A stretch of DNA of 64,000 nt from Chryseomicrobium palamuruense (GTDB lineage: Bacteria; Bacillota; Bacilli; Bacillales_A; Planococcaceae), in assembly GCF_042649045.1 (NCBI RefSeq), contig NZ_JBHSEF010000022.1, forward strand, positions 124,001-188,000, given 5' to 3'. Position 1 is the first letter of the stretch. Each line of letters begins with the position of its first letter. The notes under the pieces are model-generated. The model made no database searches. It saw only the letters and a list, made by a program, of their open reading frames with translations, and had not been told where the DNA came from. This document shows positions 24,122 through 32,025 of the stretch, piece after piece. The translations under genes and the position numbers were made by a program.

Positions 24122-25168
24122 TTACTCATAAAATCCAGGACGATTGATCGTTACATTAAACTCTGGAAGTGTAGAATTCCAGACACTAAATACGATAAAT
24201 TCCTGCTGCAATTCGTACCAATCTGCATATAGAAATTCATCCGCCCCTTCTTTTACCCAATTTAACTCAGCATAGGCAGGATTTCCATACACAGCTGTTA
24301 AGGCACTTGTCACGTTTTCAAATTCACTTTTCAATTCATCTTTTGTCGTTTGTTTACTTACTGATTTTGTAAAGTGGACCGCTACAAGTTGATTGTTGAC
24401 GAACTCATAATTCGCTGTAAGGAAATTTTCCAGGAAAGGAACATCTGCAAATATGAGTGTATCTGATTGTTGCTCCACCAGACGTCCTGGTGATAGGGTT
24501 ACTACTTGCGTTTGGCTTTGCCCAAGTTGAATCGATTTGGGTAGGAGAGTTGGCTTTACTTCCTGTGGTTGTTGATTTTTAGTATACCCTAACGCCCGTG
24601 CTAGAAAAATTGCTACTTGAGCGCGTGTCAAGTTTTCGTCCGGTCGGAATGTTCCGTCTGGAAAACCAATCGTTATCTGACTTGGAATTAATTTTCGGAT
24701 GAACGGATATGCAGCTGTACTTTGTCCGACGTCCGAGAATGTAATATCCTGTTCATTCGTTAATTGAAACCCTTGAACTAAAAATTTTGCCATGTGACCA
24801 CGTGTCACAAGACCTTCTGGACGAAATGTTCCGTCTAAATAGCCTGAAATAATGTCTCGTTCTACAGCCGATTGAACGTAACCTGATGAGTTTCGACTAC
24901 TTGCAACATCAGAAAACTTCGTTTGACGGGGGTCGCCTTTTAAACCTACAGCTCTAGCAAGTAAAACAGCCGCCTCTTCCCGTGTCACGAGCTTTCCTGT
25001 ACCAAAAGTCTGCCGAGGTGTAACCACACCTCGCTCTAATAGAAACATGATTTCCCCGTAACTTGGATAATTAGGTGGGACATCTTTATACACAGTATTT
25101 TGTGCAGAGACAGGGGTCATCATCAAAAAGGTAAATAGGATAACAAGTAACACAATCCATTTTTTCAT
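24122..25168 (-). CDS. Cell-surface protein with three SLH domains and an unknown C-terminal domain
   Basis: A 348-residue exported protein. Signal peptide residues 1-22 (ending SAQ). Three SLH repeats occupy roughly 25-195, with motifs VTREEAAVLLARAVGL, IISGYLDGTFRPEGLVTRGHMA and GFPDGTFRPDENLTRAQVAIFLARALGY. The C-terminal 140 residues are a beta/alpha domain I do not recognise, starting near SIQLGQSQTQVVTL and containing YADWYELQQEFIVF. The start at 25168 (MKKWIVLL) follows AAAGGAG; an upstream extension is not supported. It is the third SLH protein within 8 kb. The ligand or activity of the C-terminal domain is unknown. Confidence 0.85.
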   Translation of the reverse strand: MKKWIVLLVILFTFLMMTPVSAQNTVYKDVPPNYPSYGEIMFLLERGVVTPRQTFGTGKLVTREEAAVLLARAVGLKGDPRQTKFSDVASSRNSSGYVQSAVERDIISGYLDGTFRPEGLVTRGHMAKFLVQGFQLTNEQDITFSDVGQSTAAYPFIRKLIPSQITIGFPDGTFRPDENLTRAQVAIFLARALGYTKNQQPQEVKPTLLPKSIQLGQSQTQVVTLSPGRLVEQQSDTLIFADVPFLENFLTANYEFVNNQLVAVHFTKSVSKQTTKDELKSEFENVTSALTAVYGNPAYAELNWVKEGADEFLYADWYELQQEFIVFSVWNSTLPEFNVTINRPGFYE

Positions 25169-25322
25169 AGTGTTCAACTCCTTTAGTAGACCCAATTTTA
25201 CTATAGTTTAACAAACACTTCTCCTTTTCTTCCCATGTACAATTCCCTATTAGTTAAAACATTCACTATCTACCGTGTTTGTCAGCTGTGACAGAATAGA
25301 AGAAACAAGCTGGGGGAATGAA

Positions 25323-25457
25323 ATGAAGATTCATGAGATTTTCTATGTATTGAAAGTGATTTTTTTGCCTCTATTCATGCAAACATTTGATACAATCGAT
25401 GACTTAGTTTTTATTCCGAGTCACAACGGAAAAGGCCCGTCATTTCGAATGAAATGA
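25323..25457 (+). CDS. Possible 44-residue small membrane protein
   Basis: A short frame from ATG 25323 with GGGGGA upstream encodes MKIHEIFYVLKVIFLPLFM followed by an acidic/polar tail. One hydrophobic helix is plausible. Its 3' end lies inside the hairpin at 25430-25467, which is awkward for a real gene but not impossible. There is no family resemblance. Treat as tentative. Confidence 0.3.
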   Translation: MKIHEIFYVLKVIFLPLFMQTFDTIDDLVFIPSHNGKGPSFRMK

Positions 25458-25467
25458 AAGGCCTTTT
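25430..25467. terminator. Bidirectional intrinsic terminator
   Basis: AAAAGGCC and GGCCTTTT outer arms with an inner TCATTTC/GAAATGA stem. The A-run and T-run sides suit both directions. It ends the membrane protein gene at 25469-25759 and possibly the small plus-strand frame. Confidence 0.8.
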
Positions 25468-25468
25468 G

Positions 25469-25759
25469 TTATTCTTTACGTGTTAAAACTTCAACCGCAT
25501 AAACAATAGCTGTAATCGTATGGAATAACCAGCCGATACCAGGAATCCAAGCAATTAAACTAGTCACCATTCCAAAAATTGATCCTAATTTAGCGCCGTG
25601 CATTTTAAGAGCAAGAATGAAGACCACTAAGTGGATAATAAATGCAACACCTAGTGCGGAATAGCCTGACATAATTACAATCGATCCGCCTAAGATTGGA
25701 ATCGCCAAGACCACTTCAAAAATTAATGCAATAATTTTTGCAACACGCAGATTGCTCAT
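25469..25759 (-). CDS. Small hypothetical membrane protein
   Basis: A 96-residue protein with three hydrophobic helices (about residues 7-33, 36-52 and 58-85) and glycine-rich turns (ILGGSIVIMSGYSALG, IPGIGWLFH). It resembles generic DUF4064-like small membrane proteins of Bacillales, but I cannot assign it firmly. The ATG at 25759 has AAGGAG nine bases upstream. It is downstream of the SCP2 protein gene in the same direction, 65 bases apart. Confidence 0.65.
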   Translation of the reverse strand: MSNLRVAKIIALIFEVVLAIPILGGSIVIMSGYSALGVAFIIHLVVFILALKMHGAKLGSIFGMVTSLIAWIPGIGWLFHTITAIVYAVEVLTRKE

Positions 25760-25824
25760 AAACAATCGCTCCTTCTTATAATTAGTACTAGTCTATACGA
25801 ATGAAGACAAGGAAGGTTTCAGCA

Positions 25825-26145
25825 TCACTGATATTCACTAAGTATTTTTTCAAGTTTTAACGCATACCCCATGCTTCCCTCTACTTTCAGTTTTCCAAAC
25901 ATAAATGCAGAAGTAGCTTTCAGATCTCCATGAATCAATTTTGCGAAATCTGAAGCTGACATCTTAAGAATACAGTTCGGTTCTCCGGAGCCTACTTCTT
26001 CAATTGTCGCTTTACCATTTATGAGAACGAGTTGTTTATTCTCCTCTGAGTCTCCTAATAAATGAAATTCATAACGGACACTTTCATCTTGAATTGGTGT
26101 AGGATTTGCATTCAGTTTCTCTTCAATTTCATTCCAAATGGACAT
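25825..26145 (-). CDS. SCP2 sterol-carrier domain protein
   Basis: A 106-residue single-domain protein matching the SCP2 fold: YEFHLLGDSEENKQLVLINGKATIEEV, then CILKMSASDFAKLIHGDLKATSAFMFGKLKVEG with the typical "G-K-L-K-V-x-G" turn and a C-terminal helix. SCP2 domains bind hydrophobic lipids or acyl-CoAs in the cytoplasm. GAGGAGG precedes the ATG. The role in this organism is unknown. The 264-base gap upstream carries the promoter region of the large subtilase. Confidence 0.85.
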   Translation of the reverse strand: MSIWNEIEEKLNANPTPIQDESVRYEFHLLGDSEENKQLVLINGKATIEEVGSGEPNCILKMSASDFAKLIHGDLKATSAFMFGKLKVEGSMGYALKLEKILSEYQ

Positions 26146-26316
26146 TTTGTTCCTCCTCAGATTTTGTCGAACACCGAATATTCAATATTACCTAAATCTT
26201 TTGACGTAATCAATAATAACTACCTATTAATTTAGATAGTAGTATAGATTCAATTAATCACGAATTCTACAGGCTCTAAGGTTCATAAAAATCTAATGTC
26301 ATCATTTCTTAATATT

Positions 26317-26333
26317 TGTAATCATTTTGTAAT
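26317..26333 (+). promoter_or_regulatory. WalR (YycF)-type box upstream of the Vpr-like protease
   Basis: TGTAAT-N5-TGTAAT matches the WalR consensus TGTWAH-N5-TGTWAH exactly, 77-93 bases upstream of the TTG start. The region is A+T rich, so chance is possible. Confidence 0.5.
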
Positions 26334-26409
26334 GTAAATTTTATTAAACTATATGTTAAATTTTTAATCGTTACACTATTCTAACAATATTTATCGAGGG
26401 GGATAAAAT

Positions 26410-29400
26410 TTGAAACAACGTAAATCATTGGTGGTTTCTTTAGTAGCCACTCTAGCTCTCAGTACGGCAGCAGGCGTTCCTGCTCCAAAAGCATCCGCAG
26501 AATTACAAAAGACCATTCCTACTCTTATTCAACAGAAACCTGCACAGATTTCTCCTCTTCAATTGGAAGTTCCAAAAAATCAAAATGAAGTTATTCGTGT
26601 CATCGTTGAACTTGATGATGCCCCTGCGATTGAAGAAGCAACGAAAAAAGGGAAACGATATAAAGATTTATCGGATACAGAAAAAGAAACCATCGAAGCA
26701 AAGCTAAAAGGTAAACAGAAGAATGTAAAGGATAAAGCTAAAGGAAAAGCAAAGAGCGTTAAGTTCAAAGAAGAATTTACAACCGTATTTAATGGCTTTT
26801 CTGCTGAAGTGGAAGCTAAAGACTTAGAAGCACTTGCAAGTACAGAAGGTGTAAAACGTGTTTACGAGTCACTAGAATATTCTCGTCCTGTGGAACAACC
26901 AAATATGGTGACTTCAAAGGAACTGGTACAAGCTCAGCTTGCGTGGGATAAGTATCAGTTTAAAGGTGAAGGTATGGTAATAGGAGTTATCGACTCCGGT
27001 ATTGATCCATCTCACCGAGACTTTGTTTTATCTCCTGAAACTGATGAAGAACTTACAAAAAAAGAAATTGATAAATTAGTGAAAAAAGGTTCGATTGATG
27101 CTGGTAAATACTTCTCTGAAAAAGTACCATTCGGCTATAACTACATGGACGACAATCAAGAAGTTCGTGACCTTGGCCCGGATGCGTCCATGCACGGGCA
27201 GCACGTTTCTGGAACAGTAGGGGCAAATGGTGACGAATCAAATGGCGGAATCAAAGGTGTAGCTCCTGAAGCCCAGATTCTTGCCCTAAAAGTATTTGGA
27301 AACGATCCACTTTTCCCATCTACGTATGGAGATATATATGTAAAAGCGATTGACGATGCGATTAAGCTTGGTGCAGACGTGATTAACATGTCACTTGGTT
27401 CAACTGCAGGTTATCAAGATGAAAACAGCCCGGAACAGAAAGCCGTCTCACGTGCTCAGAAAAATGGATTGATTGTTTCAATTTCAGCTGGTAACTCGGA
27501 TATGTTCGGGTCAGGAACTTGGTATCCATCCACTACGAATCAAGATTATGGATTAACAGGCTCCCCTTCCGTTTCGAAAGATTCGTTTGGAGTCGCATCA
27601 TTTGAAAATACAAGTATTGCTGCGAGTGGGTTCAAATATTTAGTCAATGGAGTAGAAGCTGGAGAAGGATTATTTCTACTTGCAAATGGTGTTGACCCTG
27701 AAGCCAATACAAATATTGAGATTTTAGATGCTGGACTTGGAAAGCCTGAAGATTTCGCCGGGAAAGACTTTTCAGGAAAATATGCACTGGTTGCTCGAGG
27801 AGAAATTAACTTCACGGCTAAAGGATTAAACGCTCAATCTGCTGGGGCCGCAGGAGTGATTGTTTATAATAACGCTGCAGGGACAATCAATATGGCAAGT
27901 GACCCTAGAATCACAATTCCTTATATGTCTGCATTACAAGTCGATGGTCTGGCTATGAAAAAGCAGTTAGATGATGGGAATTCTGTAGCCGTTAATTTTG
28001 ACGGTCGTATCGTGAATACTCCAAATCCACAAGCCGGTAAAATGAGTAGTTTCACATCTTGGGGCCCAACTCCGAATCTAGATTTCAAACCTGAAATCAC
28101 AGCTCCTGGCGGAAACATTTTCTCTACTCTAAATTCTGATCAATATGGTTTGATGTCAGGAACATCTATGGCTGCTCCTCACGTTGCAGGAGGATCTGCT
28201 TTAGTACTTGAGCGGGTCGATAATGAGTTTAAGCTAAAAGGTGCAAAGCGTTCATTACACGCGAAAAACCTGTTAATGAACACAGCTAAGCCTGTAGAAT
28301 TAAATCCAGGTGAGTATGTATCCCCTCGTCGTCAAGGTGCTGGAATCATGCAACTTGCGAATGCCCTTGAAACGGACGTAATGGTAACAAATAAAGCAAC
28401 AGGTGAAGCAAAAGTTGCTTTGAAAGAAATCAAAGATGGTACATTCACGTTTACTTTGAAAGTAGAGAACTTTGGAGATTCGAAAAAGACATATAACGTT
28501 GGCCTTCAATTACAAACAGATGCGCCAGTTAATGCTGGAGCTAATGGATTTATAACATTACCAAACAATGCAGCATATGGTTCAATCGTGCTTGAAAATG
28601 GTAGCGATTATGAATCTCTATTTAATGAAACAATTACTTTAGGTAAAAAGGAAACAAAAGAGCTTACCTTTGAAGTAGATGCTTCGACCTCAGGATGGTT
28701 GAAGGATTATTTCACTAACGGTTATTTCATTGACGGCTTTGTCACACTAGAAGATGCTACTCCAGGTGAAGAAGATGAGGTATTACCGTCACTTGTCGTC
28801 CCATTCTTTGGCTTTAATGGCTCATGGGACGATGCATCAATCTTTGATGAAAACTATTGGGAAGGTCCTACAAGCTTTTGGGGAATTCAAGGCCTTTATA
28901 CAGCTGAAGGAAAGGGCATACCTGGAAAAGCTTTAGAAAATGGCTCAGTTGACCCATCCACTTTTGCCTTCTCTCCAAATGGAGATGGCACTCTTGATAC
29001 AGCTCTACCCATATTCTCACTTATGAGAAACGCGAAAGAGTTTCAAGTAAATGTATTAGATTCTACGGGGAAAGTCGTTCGTACAATCCGAAACGAATTT
29101 GAGTTGAGAAAGAATTATATTTCAACAAATCCATACACATTTAATCCAGTCTATGCTTGGGACGGGAAGATTAATGGTCAGTTTGCCCCAGATGGGGATT
29201 ACACGATCCAATTAAAAGCAAAAATCGATTTTGAAGGTGCAGTGTGGCAAACTGAAAACTATGCGCTCAAATTAGATACGAAAGCTCCGGAGACAGAATT
29301 TGTCTTCAATGAAGAAACGAAAATATTGGAAGCTTCTACTGTTGAAGTCGGTTCAGGAATTGACCGCGTTGAAATTTACCATGACGGTGAAATTGTCGAC

Positions 29401-30198
29401 ATGCATTTTACAGAAACTACTGCAATCGACCTTAGCAGCTATGAAGTTGGTCAAGTTGATGTTGTCGTATGGGACGTTGCTGGAAACTATGATGCGTGGA
29501 CAAATAACTTCGGTTCAACGACACCGGAAGAAGATACACCTCCAACTGGAGCTGAAGAAACACCTGGTTCAGATAACAAGGGCGATTCAAAATGGGAGTC
29601 GGGTTATGACGCACCTGTTATATACATTGACGAACCTGGATTCTTCTCAGTTCATAAGACGTCAAATGTACTTGTTGCTGGTGAAGTGAAAGATAACACA
29701 AAAGTCACAAATGTAAAAATAAATGGCGTAAATGCGAACTTTGACGGTACAAATTTCTCTAGTACATTGGAATTTAAAGATGGTGTTCATATCGTACGAG
29801 TAGAAGCATCAGATGACGAAGGAAATACAACTTCTATACAACGTCGAATTTTCGTAGATACACAAGCTGCGAGAATTACGACAAAAGTGAAAAACTTCTC
29901 TGCATCAAAAGATGCAAAATCGTTCGAATTACCAATCACACTAACGGATAACTTTGATGAAGTTCGCTTATATGTTAACGATAGCGAAATTTTCTATAAC
30001 TCACTTTCAGAGCCTTATGAAATGAATGGATACCGTTATGATACCACTGTAACGATTCCATTAAATGGGTCAATTACAACAGCTGTAATTAAAGTGACGG
30101 ACCTTGCCGGAAATGAAACAAACTTTGAAGTAACGATTGACCAAACAAATTTAGACAAACCTGGCAAGGGCAAAGGCAAAGGTAAAGGTAATAAATAA
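26410..30198 (+). CDS. Large secreted Vpr-like subtilase with PA domain and C-terminal Ig-like repeats
   Basis: A 1262-residue extracellular protease. Signal peptide residues 1-30; I9 pro-domain (about 60-160); S8 catalytic domain (from about 180) with Asp in VIGVIDSGIDPSH, His in MHGQHVSGTVG and Ser in GTSMAAPHVAGGS. A PA insert (about 410-530, with SAGAAGVIVYNNAAG) lies between His and Ser blocks. Long C-terminal beta-rich regions follow: Fn3-like, a FlgD-like segment FSPNGDGTLDTALP, then two Ig-like segments, ending in a KGKGKGKG-type basic tail that could bind the cell wall. It resembles Vpr/lactocepin-type proteases. Translation starts at TTG 26410 with GAGGGGG upstream. A WalR-type box lies in the promoter region. 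Confidence 0.92.
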   Translation: MKQRKSLVVSLVATLALSTAAGVPAPKASAELQKTIPTLIQQKPAQISPLQLEVPKNQNEVIRVIVELDDAPAIEEATKKGKRYKDLSDTEKETIEAKLKGKQKNVKDKAKGKAKSVKFKEEFTTVFNGFSAEVEAKDLEALASTEGVKRVYESLEYSRPVEQPNMVTSKELVQAQLAWDKYQFKGEGMVIGVIDSGIDPSHRDFVLSPETDEELTKKEIDKLVKKGSIDAGKYFSEKVPFGYNYMDDNQEVRDLGPDASMHGQHVSGTVGANGDESNGGIKGVAPEAQILALKVFGNDPLFPSTYGDIYVKAIDDAIKLGADVINMSLGSTAGYQDENSPEQKAVSRAQKNGLIVSISAGNSDMFGSGTWYPSTTNQDYGLTGSPSVSKDSFGVASFENTSIAASGFKYLVNGVEAGEGLFLLANGVDPEANTNIEILDAGLGKPEDFAGKDFSGKYALVARGEINFTAKGLNAQSAGAAGVIVYNNAAGTINMASDPRITIPYMSALQVDGLAMKKQLDDGNSVAVNFDGRIVNTPNPQAGKMSSFTSWGPTPNLDFKPEITAPGGNIFSTLNSDQYGLMSGTSMAAPHVAGGSALVLERVDNEFKLKGAKRSLHAKNLLMNTAKPVELNPGEYVSPRRQGAGIMQLANALETDVMVTNKATGEAKVALKEIKDGTFTFTLKVENFGDSKKTYNVGLQLQTDAPVNAGANGFITLPNNAAYGSIVLENGSDYESLFNETITLGKKETKELTFEVDASTSGWLKDYFTNGYFIDGFVTLEDATPGEEDEVLPSLVVPFFGFNGSWDDASIFDENYWEGPTSFWGIQGLYTAEGKGIPGKALENGSVDPSTFAFSPNGDGTLDTALPIFSLMRNAKEFQVNVLDSTGKVVRTIRNEFELRKNYISTNPYTFNPVYAWDGKINGQFAPDGDYTIQLKAKIDFEGAVWQTENYALKLDTKAPETEFVFNEETKILEASTVEVGSGIDRVEIYHDGEIVDMHFTETTAIDLSSYEVGQVDVVVWDVAGNYDAWTNNFGSTTPEEDTPPTGAEETPGSDNKGDSKWESGYDAPVIYIDEPGFFSVHKTSNVLVAGEVKDNTKVTNVKINGVNANFDGTNFSSTLEFKDGVHIVRVEASDDEGNTTSIQRRIFVDTQAARITTKVKNFSASKDAKSFELPITLTDNFDEVRLYVNDSEIFYNSLSEPYEMNGYRYDTTVTIPLNGSITTAVIKVTDLAGNETNFEVTIDQTNLDKPGKGKGKGKGNK

Positions 30199-30206
30199 TC
30201 AATCAC

Positions 30207-30250
30207 AAAATGACCTTCTCAGAGAACGAATCTGAGAAGGTCATTTTCAT
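30207..30250. terminator. Strong bidirectional terminator
   Basis: A perfect 17-bp stem (30207-30223 / 30231-30247) with a 7-base loop, A-run on one side and T-run on the other. It is shared with the convergent HAD gene. Confidence 0.9.
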
Positions 30251-30864
30251 GTTAGTATTAGTAATTGATCAAAAGCTTCTATCTTATAATCATAAGCTTC
30301 TGGTTCTCCAAATCCATATGCTGCAAAGACGAATGGGATTCCCGCATGACGAGCCGCATCTAAGTCCCCTTGTGTATCCCCTACATAAATAGCCGAAGAA
30401 ATTGAGTTTCTTTCCATAATAAGTTGGATATTTTCACCTTTTGAGAGACCTGTTCGGCCTGGATTTTCGAAGTCTTCAAAATACGCTTCAAGACCATGTG
30501 CAGCGTAAAACGCCTCAATATACCCATCTTCGCAATTCGAAACAATGAATAAACGATGTGTCTTTTTAAGTTCTTTTAACGTCTCTTCAAGTTTTGGAAA
30601 AAGTACGCCACCTTGTTCACGAATCATTTGTTGATCTTCTCTTGCACAAGCGTCCATAATCTCTTTCCGGCGTTCAAGAGTTTCCATCGGAAATAGTCTT
30701 TCAGCGATCACAGGAATTTGAAGACCCATTATGCTGCCGATATCGTCTTTTGTAAATACCCGTTCTTCGTAGCCTTGTTCTTGCACTGCTGTCGTCCATG
30801 CTTCTGCAATCGTTTGTCTGGAATCCCAAAGGGTCCCATCTAAATCAAATATAATACTTTCCAT
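30247..30864 (-). CDS. HAD-family hydrolase (phosphoglycolate phosphatase-like)
   Basis: A 205-residue cytoplasmic HAD phosphatase. Motif I is FDLDGTLWDS (nucleophile Asp8, acid Asp10), motif II IVSNCEDG, motif III Lys near GLSKGENI, and motif IV YVGDTQGDLDAA. A helical cap follows motif I. The length and cap type fit the Gph/PGMB subgroup, acting on small phosphomonoesters. It lies 10 bases after the YebE-like gene in the same direction, so the two form an operon. A TAGGAGG site precedes the ATG. The substrate cannot be told. Confidence 0.85.
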   Translation of the reverse strand: MESIIFDLDGTLWDSRQTIAEAWTTAVQEQGYEERVFTKDDIGSIMGLQIPVIAERLFPMETLERRKEIMDACAREDQQMIREQGGVLFPKLEETLKELKKTHRLFIVSNCEDGYIEAFYAAHGLEAYFEDFENPGRTGLSKGENIQLIMERNSISSAIYVGDTQGDLDAARHAGIPFVFAAYGFGEPEAYDYKIEAFDQLLILT

Positions 30865-30873
30865 AGGTGCCTC

Positions 30874-31419
30874 CTATTCGGCTCGTTCTTTTGCTAATTT
30901 TCGATTTCGTTTCATGGCTTTCGTAATGTAGCCACCTTTAAAGTTTCTAGGTTCATAGGACACAATAAAAGCATTTGGTTCATAGTCACTGACGATGCGA
31001 ATAAATTCTTGCTCTCTGTCACGCCGAGCTGTACAATCCAAACGGTACCTCCGAGCTTCATTCATCCCTTCCACTTCTGAAGTAGATACACTAAATCCTT
31101 CATCGCGAAGTCGTTGAATCATGTCTTCATTTTTATTCATTACATTCACTTCAAGGGAGACAAATCCAATGGCTAAGCGCTGTTCTAAGATTTGACCGAG
31201 ATACAGACCAACACCGAACCCGAGTGCATAGGCAATCATATTCATATAGTTCGATAAATCACTAAAAATAATGGCAAGGGCTACGACATAAATAATTCCC
31301 TCCAGAATACCAAATCCTGCTGCCTTTGCTTTCATTCCTTTGACCATCATAATCGTTCGAAGTGTTAGGATTGGAACATAAATTAACTGGGCTACAAAAA
31401 TGATGAGTGCATCGAGCAC
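30874..31419 (-). CDS. yebE: DUF2179/UPF0316 membrane protein (YebE-like)
   Basis: A 181-residue protein with three N-terminal membrane helices (to about residue 75) and a C-terminal DUF2179 domain: LEVNVMNKNEDMIQRL...GFSVSTSEVEGM, then RRYRLDCTARRDREQEFIRIV and ...AFIVSYEPRNFKGG. This is the UPF0316 family (YebE in Bacillus). I chose the GTG at 31419, five bases after GGGAGGG; the longer reading frame has no ribosome site and a non-membrane extension. Its function is unknown, with a possible nucleotide-sensing soluble domain by family analogy. Confidence 0.82.
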   Translation of the reverse strand: MLDALIIFVAQLIYVPILTLRTIMMVKGMKAKAAGFGILEGIIYVVALAIIFSDLSNYMNMIAYALGFGVGLYLGQILEQRLAIGFVSLEVNVMNKNEDMIQRLRDEGFSVSTSEVEGMNEARRYRLDCTARRDREQEFIRIVSDYEPNAFIVSYEPRNFKGGYITKAMKRNRKLAKERAE

Positions 31420-31536
31420 AGAATCCCTCCCTCTCATGCGGTTAGCTTCGTCTAGTCTATCAGTAGAACTAAACCTCATGCAAGGAAACAACACCTTTAT
31501 AGAAATAGGAATTTTCTCCCGTTTTTAAGTAATTAC

Positions 31537-31562
31537 GTTTTAAGAAGGGAAAAAAGTGGAAT
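31537..31562 (+). promoter_or_regulatory. SigB-like promoter of the yflT homologue
   Basis: GTTTTA (31537-31542), 14 bases, TGGAAT (31557-31562). This is one mismatch from the SigB GGGAAT -10, about 58 bases before the start of a known SigB-type stress gene. Confidence 0.5.
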
Positions 31563-31619
31563 GAAAAGAATGGCAGCACAGTAACACATTTCAACCAAAA
31601 TTTAAGGAGGCAAATAATC

Positions 31620-31958
31620 ATGGAAAACCGTTATTATCGAACGTTTGACAATGAGCAGGACCTTCAGACTGAAATGGATCGATTACGTGCAGAGGGTTAT
31701 ACAGATGAGGACATGTACATCATGTCAAAACGCGATGACCGGATGGGCATCTATCGTGGCCACAATGGGGAACATGAAGGACACGAGAAAGAGTCCTTAT
31801 GGGAAAAGTTTAAAGAATTTGTGACTGGAGACGAAACGGATGAGCAATTCAACCGGATGAGTTTTGAGGAAGATGAAAGAAGACAATATTACGATGATGT
31901 TACAAATGGAAAGCACTTGTTATACGCGGATCGAGAATTTGGACATCGTCCCTATTAG
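31620..31958 (+). CDS. yflT: General stress protein 17M (YflT) domain protein
   Basis: A 112-residue hydrophilic, charged protein with the YflT N-terminal domain: RTFDNEQDLQTEMDRLRAEGYTDEDMYIMSK, a typical "flexible stress protein" pattern. A His/Glu-rich centre and an acidic C-terminal half follow. In B. subtilis YflT is SigB-dependent; a SigB-like promoter is visible here. The ATG follows AAGGAGG. Its molecular role is unknown. Confidence 0.85.
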   Translation: MENRYYRTFDNEQDLQTEMDRLRAEGYTDEDMYIMSKRDDRMGIYRGHNGEHEGHEKESLWEKFKEFVTGDETDEQFNRMSFEEDERRQYYDDVTNGKHLLYADREFGHRPY

Positions 31959-31984
31959 TGCGTAGCGTATATATCCTATCTTAA

Positions 31985-32022
31985 TAAGCCGGAACGCCAC
32001 TCTTAAGGTGTCGTCCCGGCTT
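31985..32022. terminator. Bidirectional terminator
   Basis: AAGCCGG/CCGGCTT outer stem and an inner CCAC.../GGTG stem, followed by TTTTC. It is shared by yflT and the convergent BCCT gene. Confidence 0.8.
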
Positions 32023-32025
32023 TTC

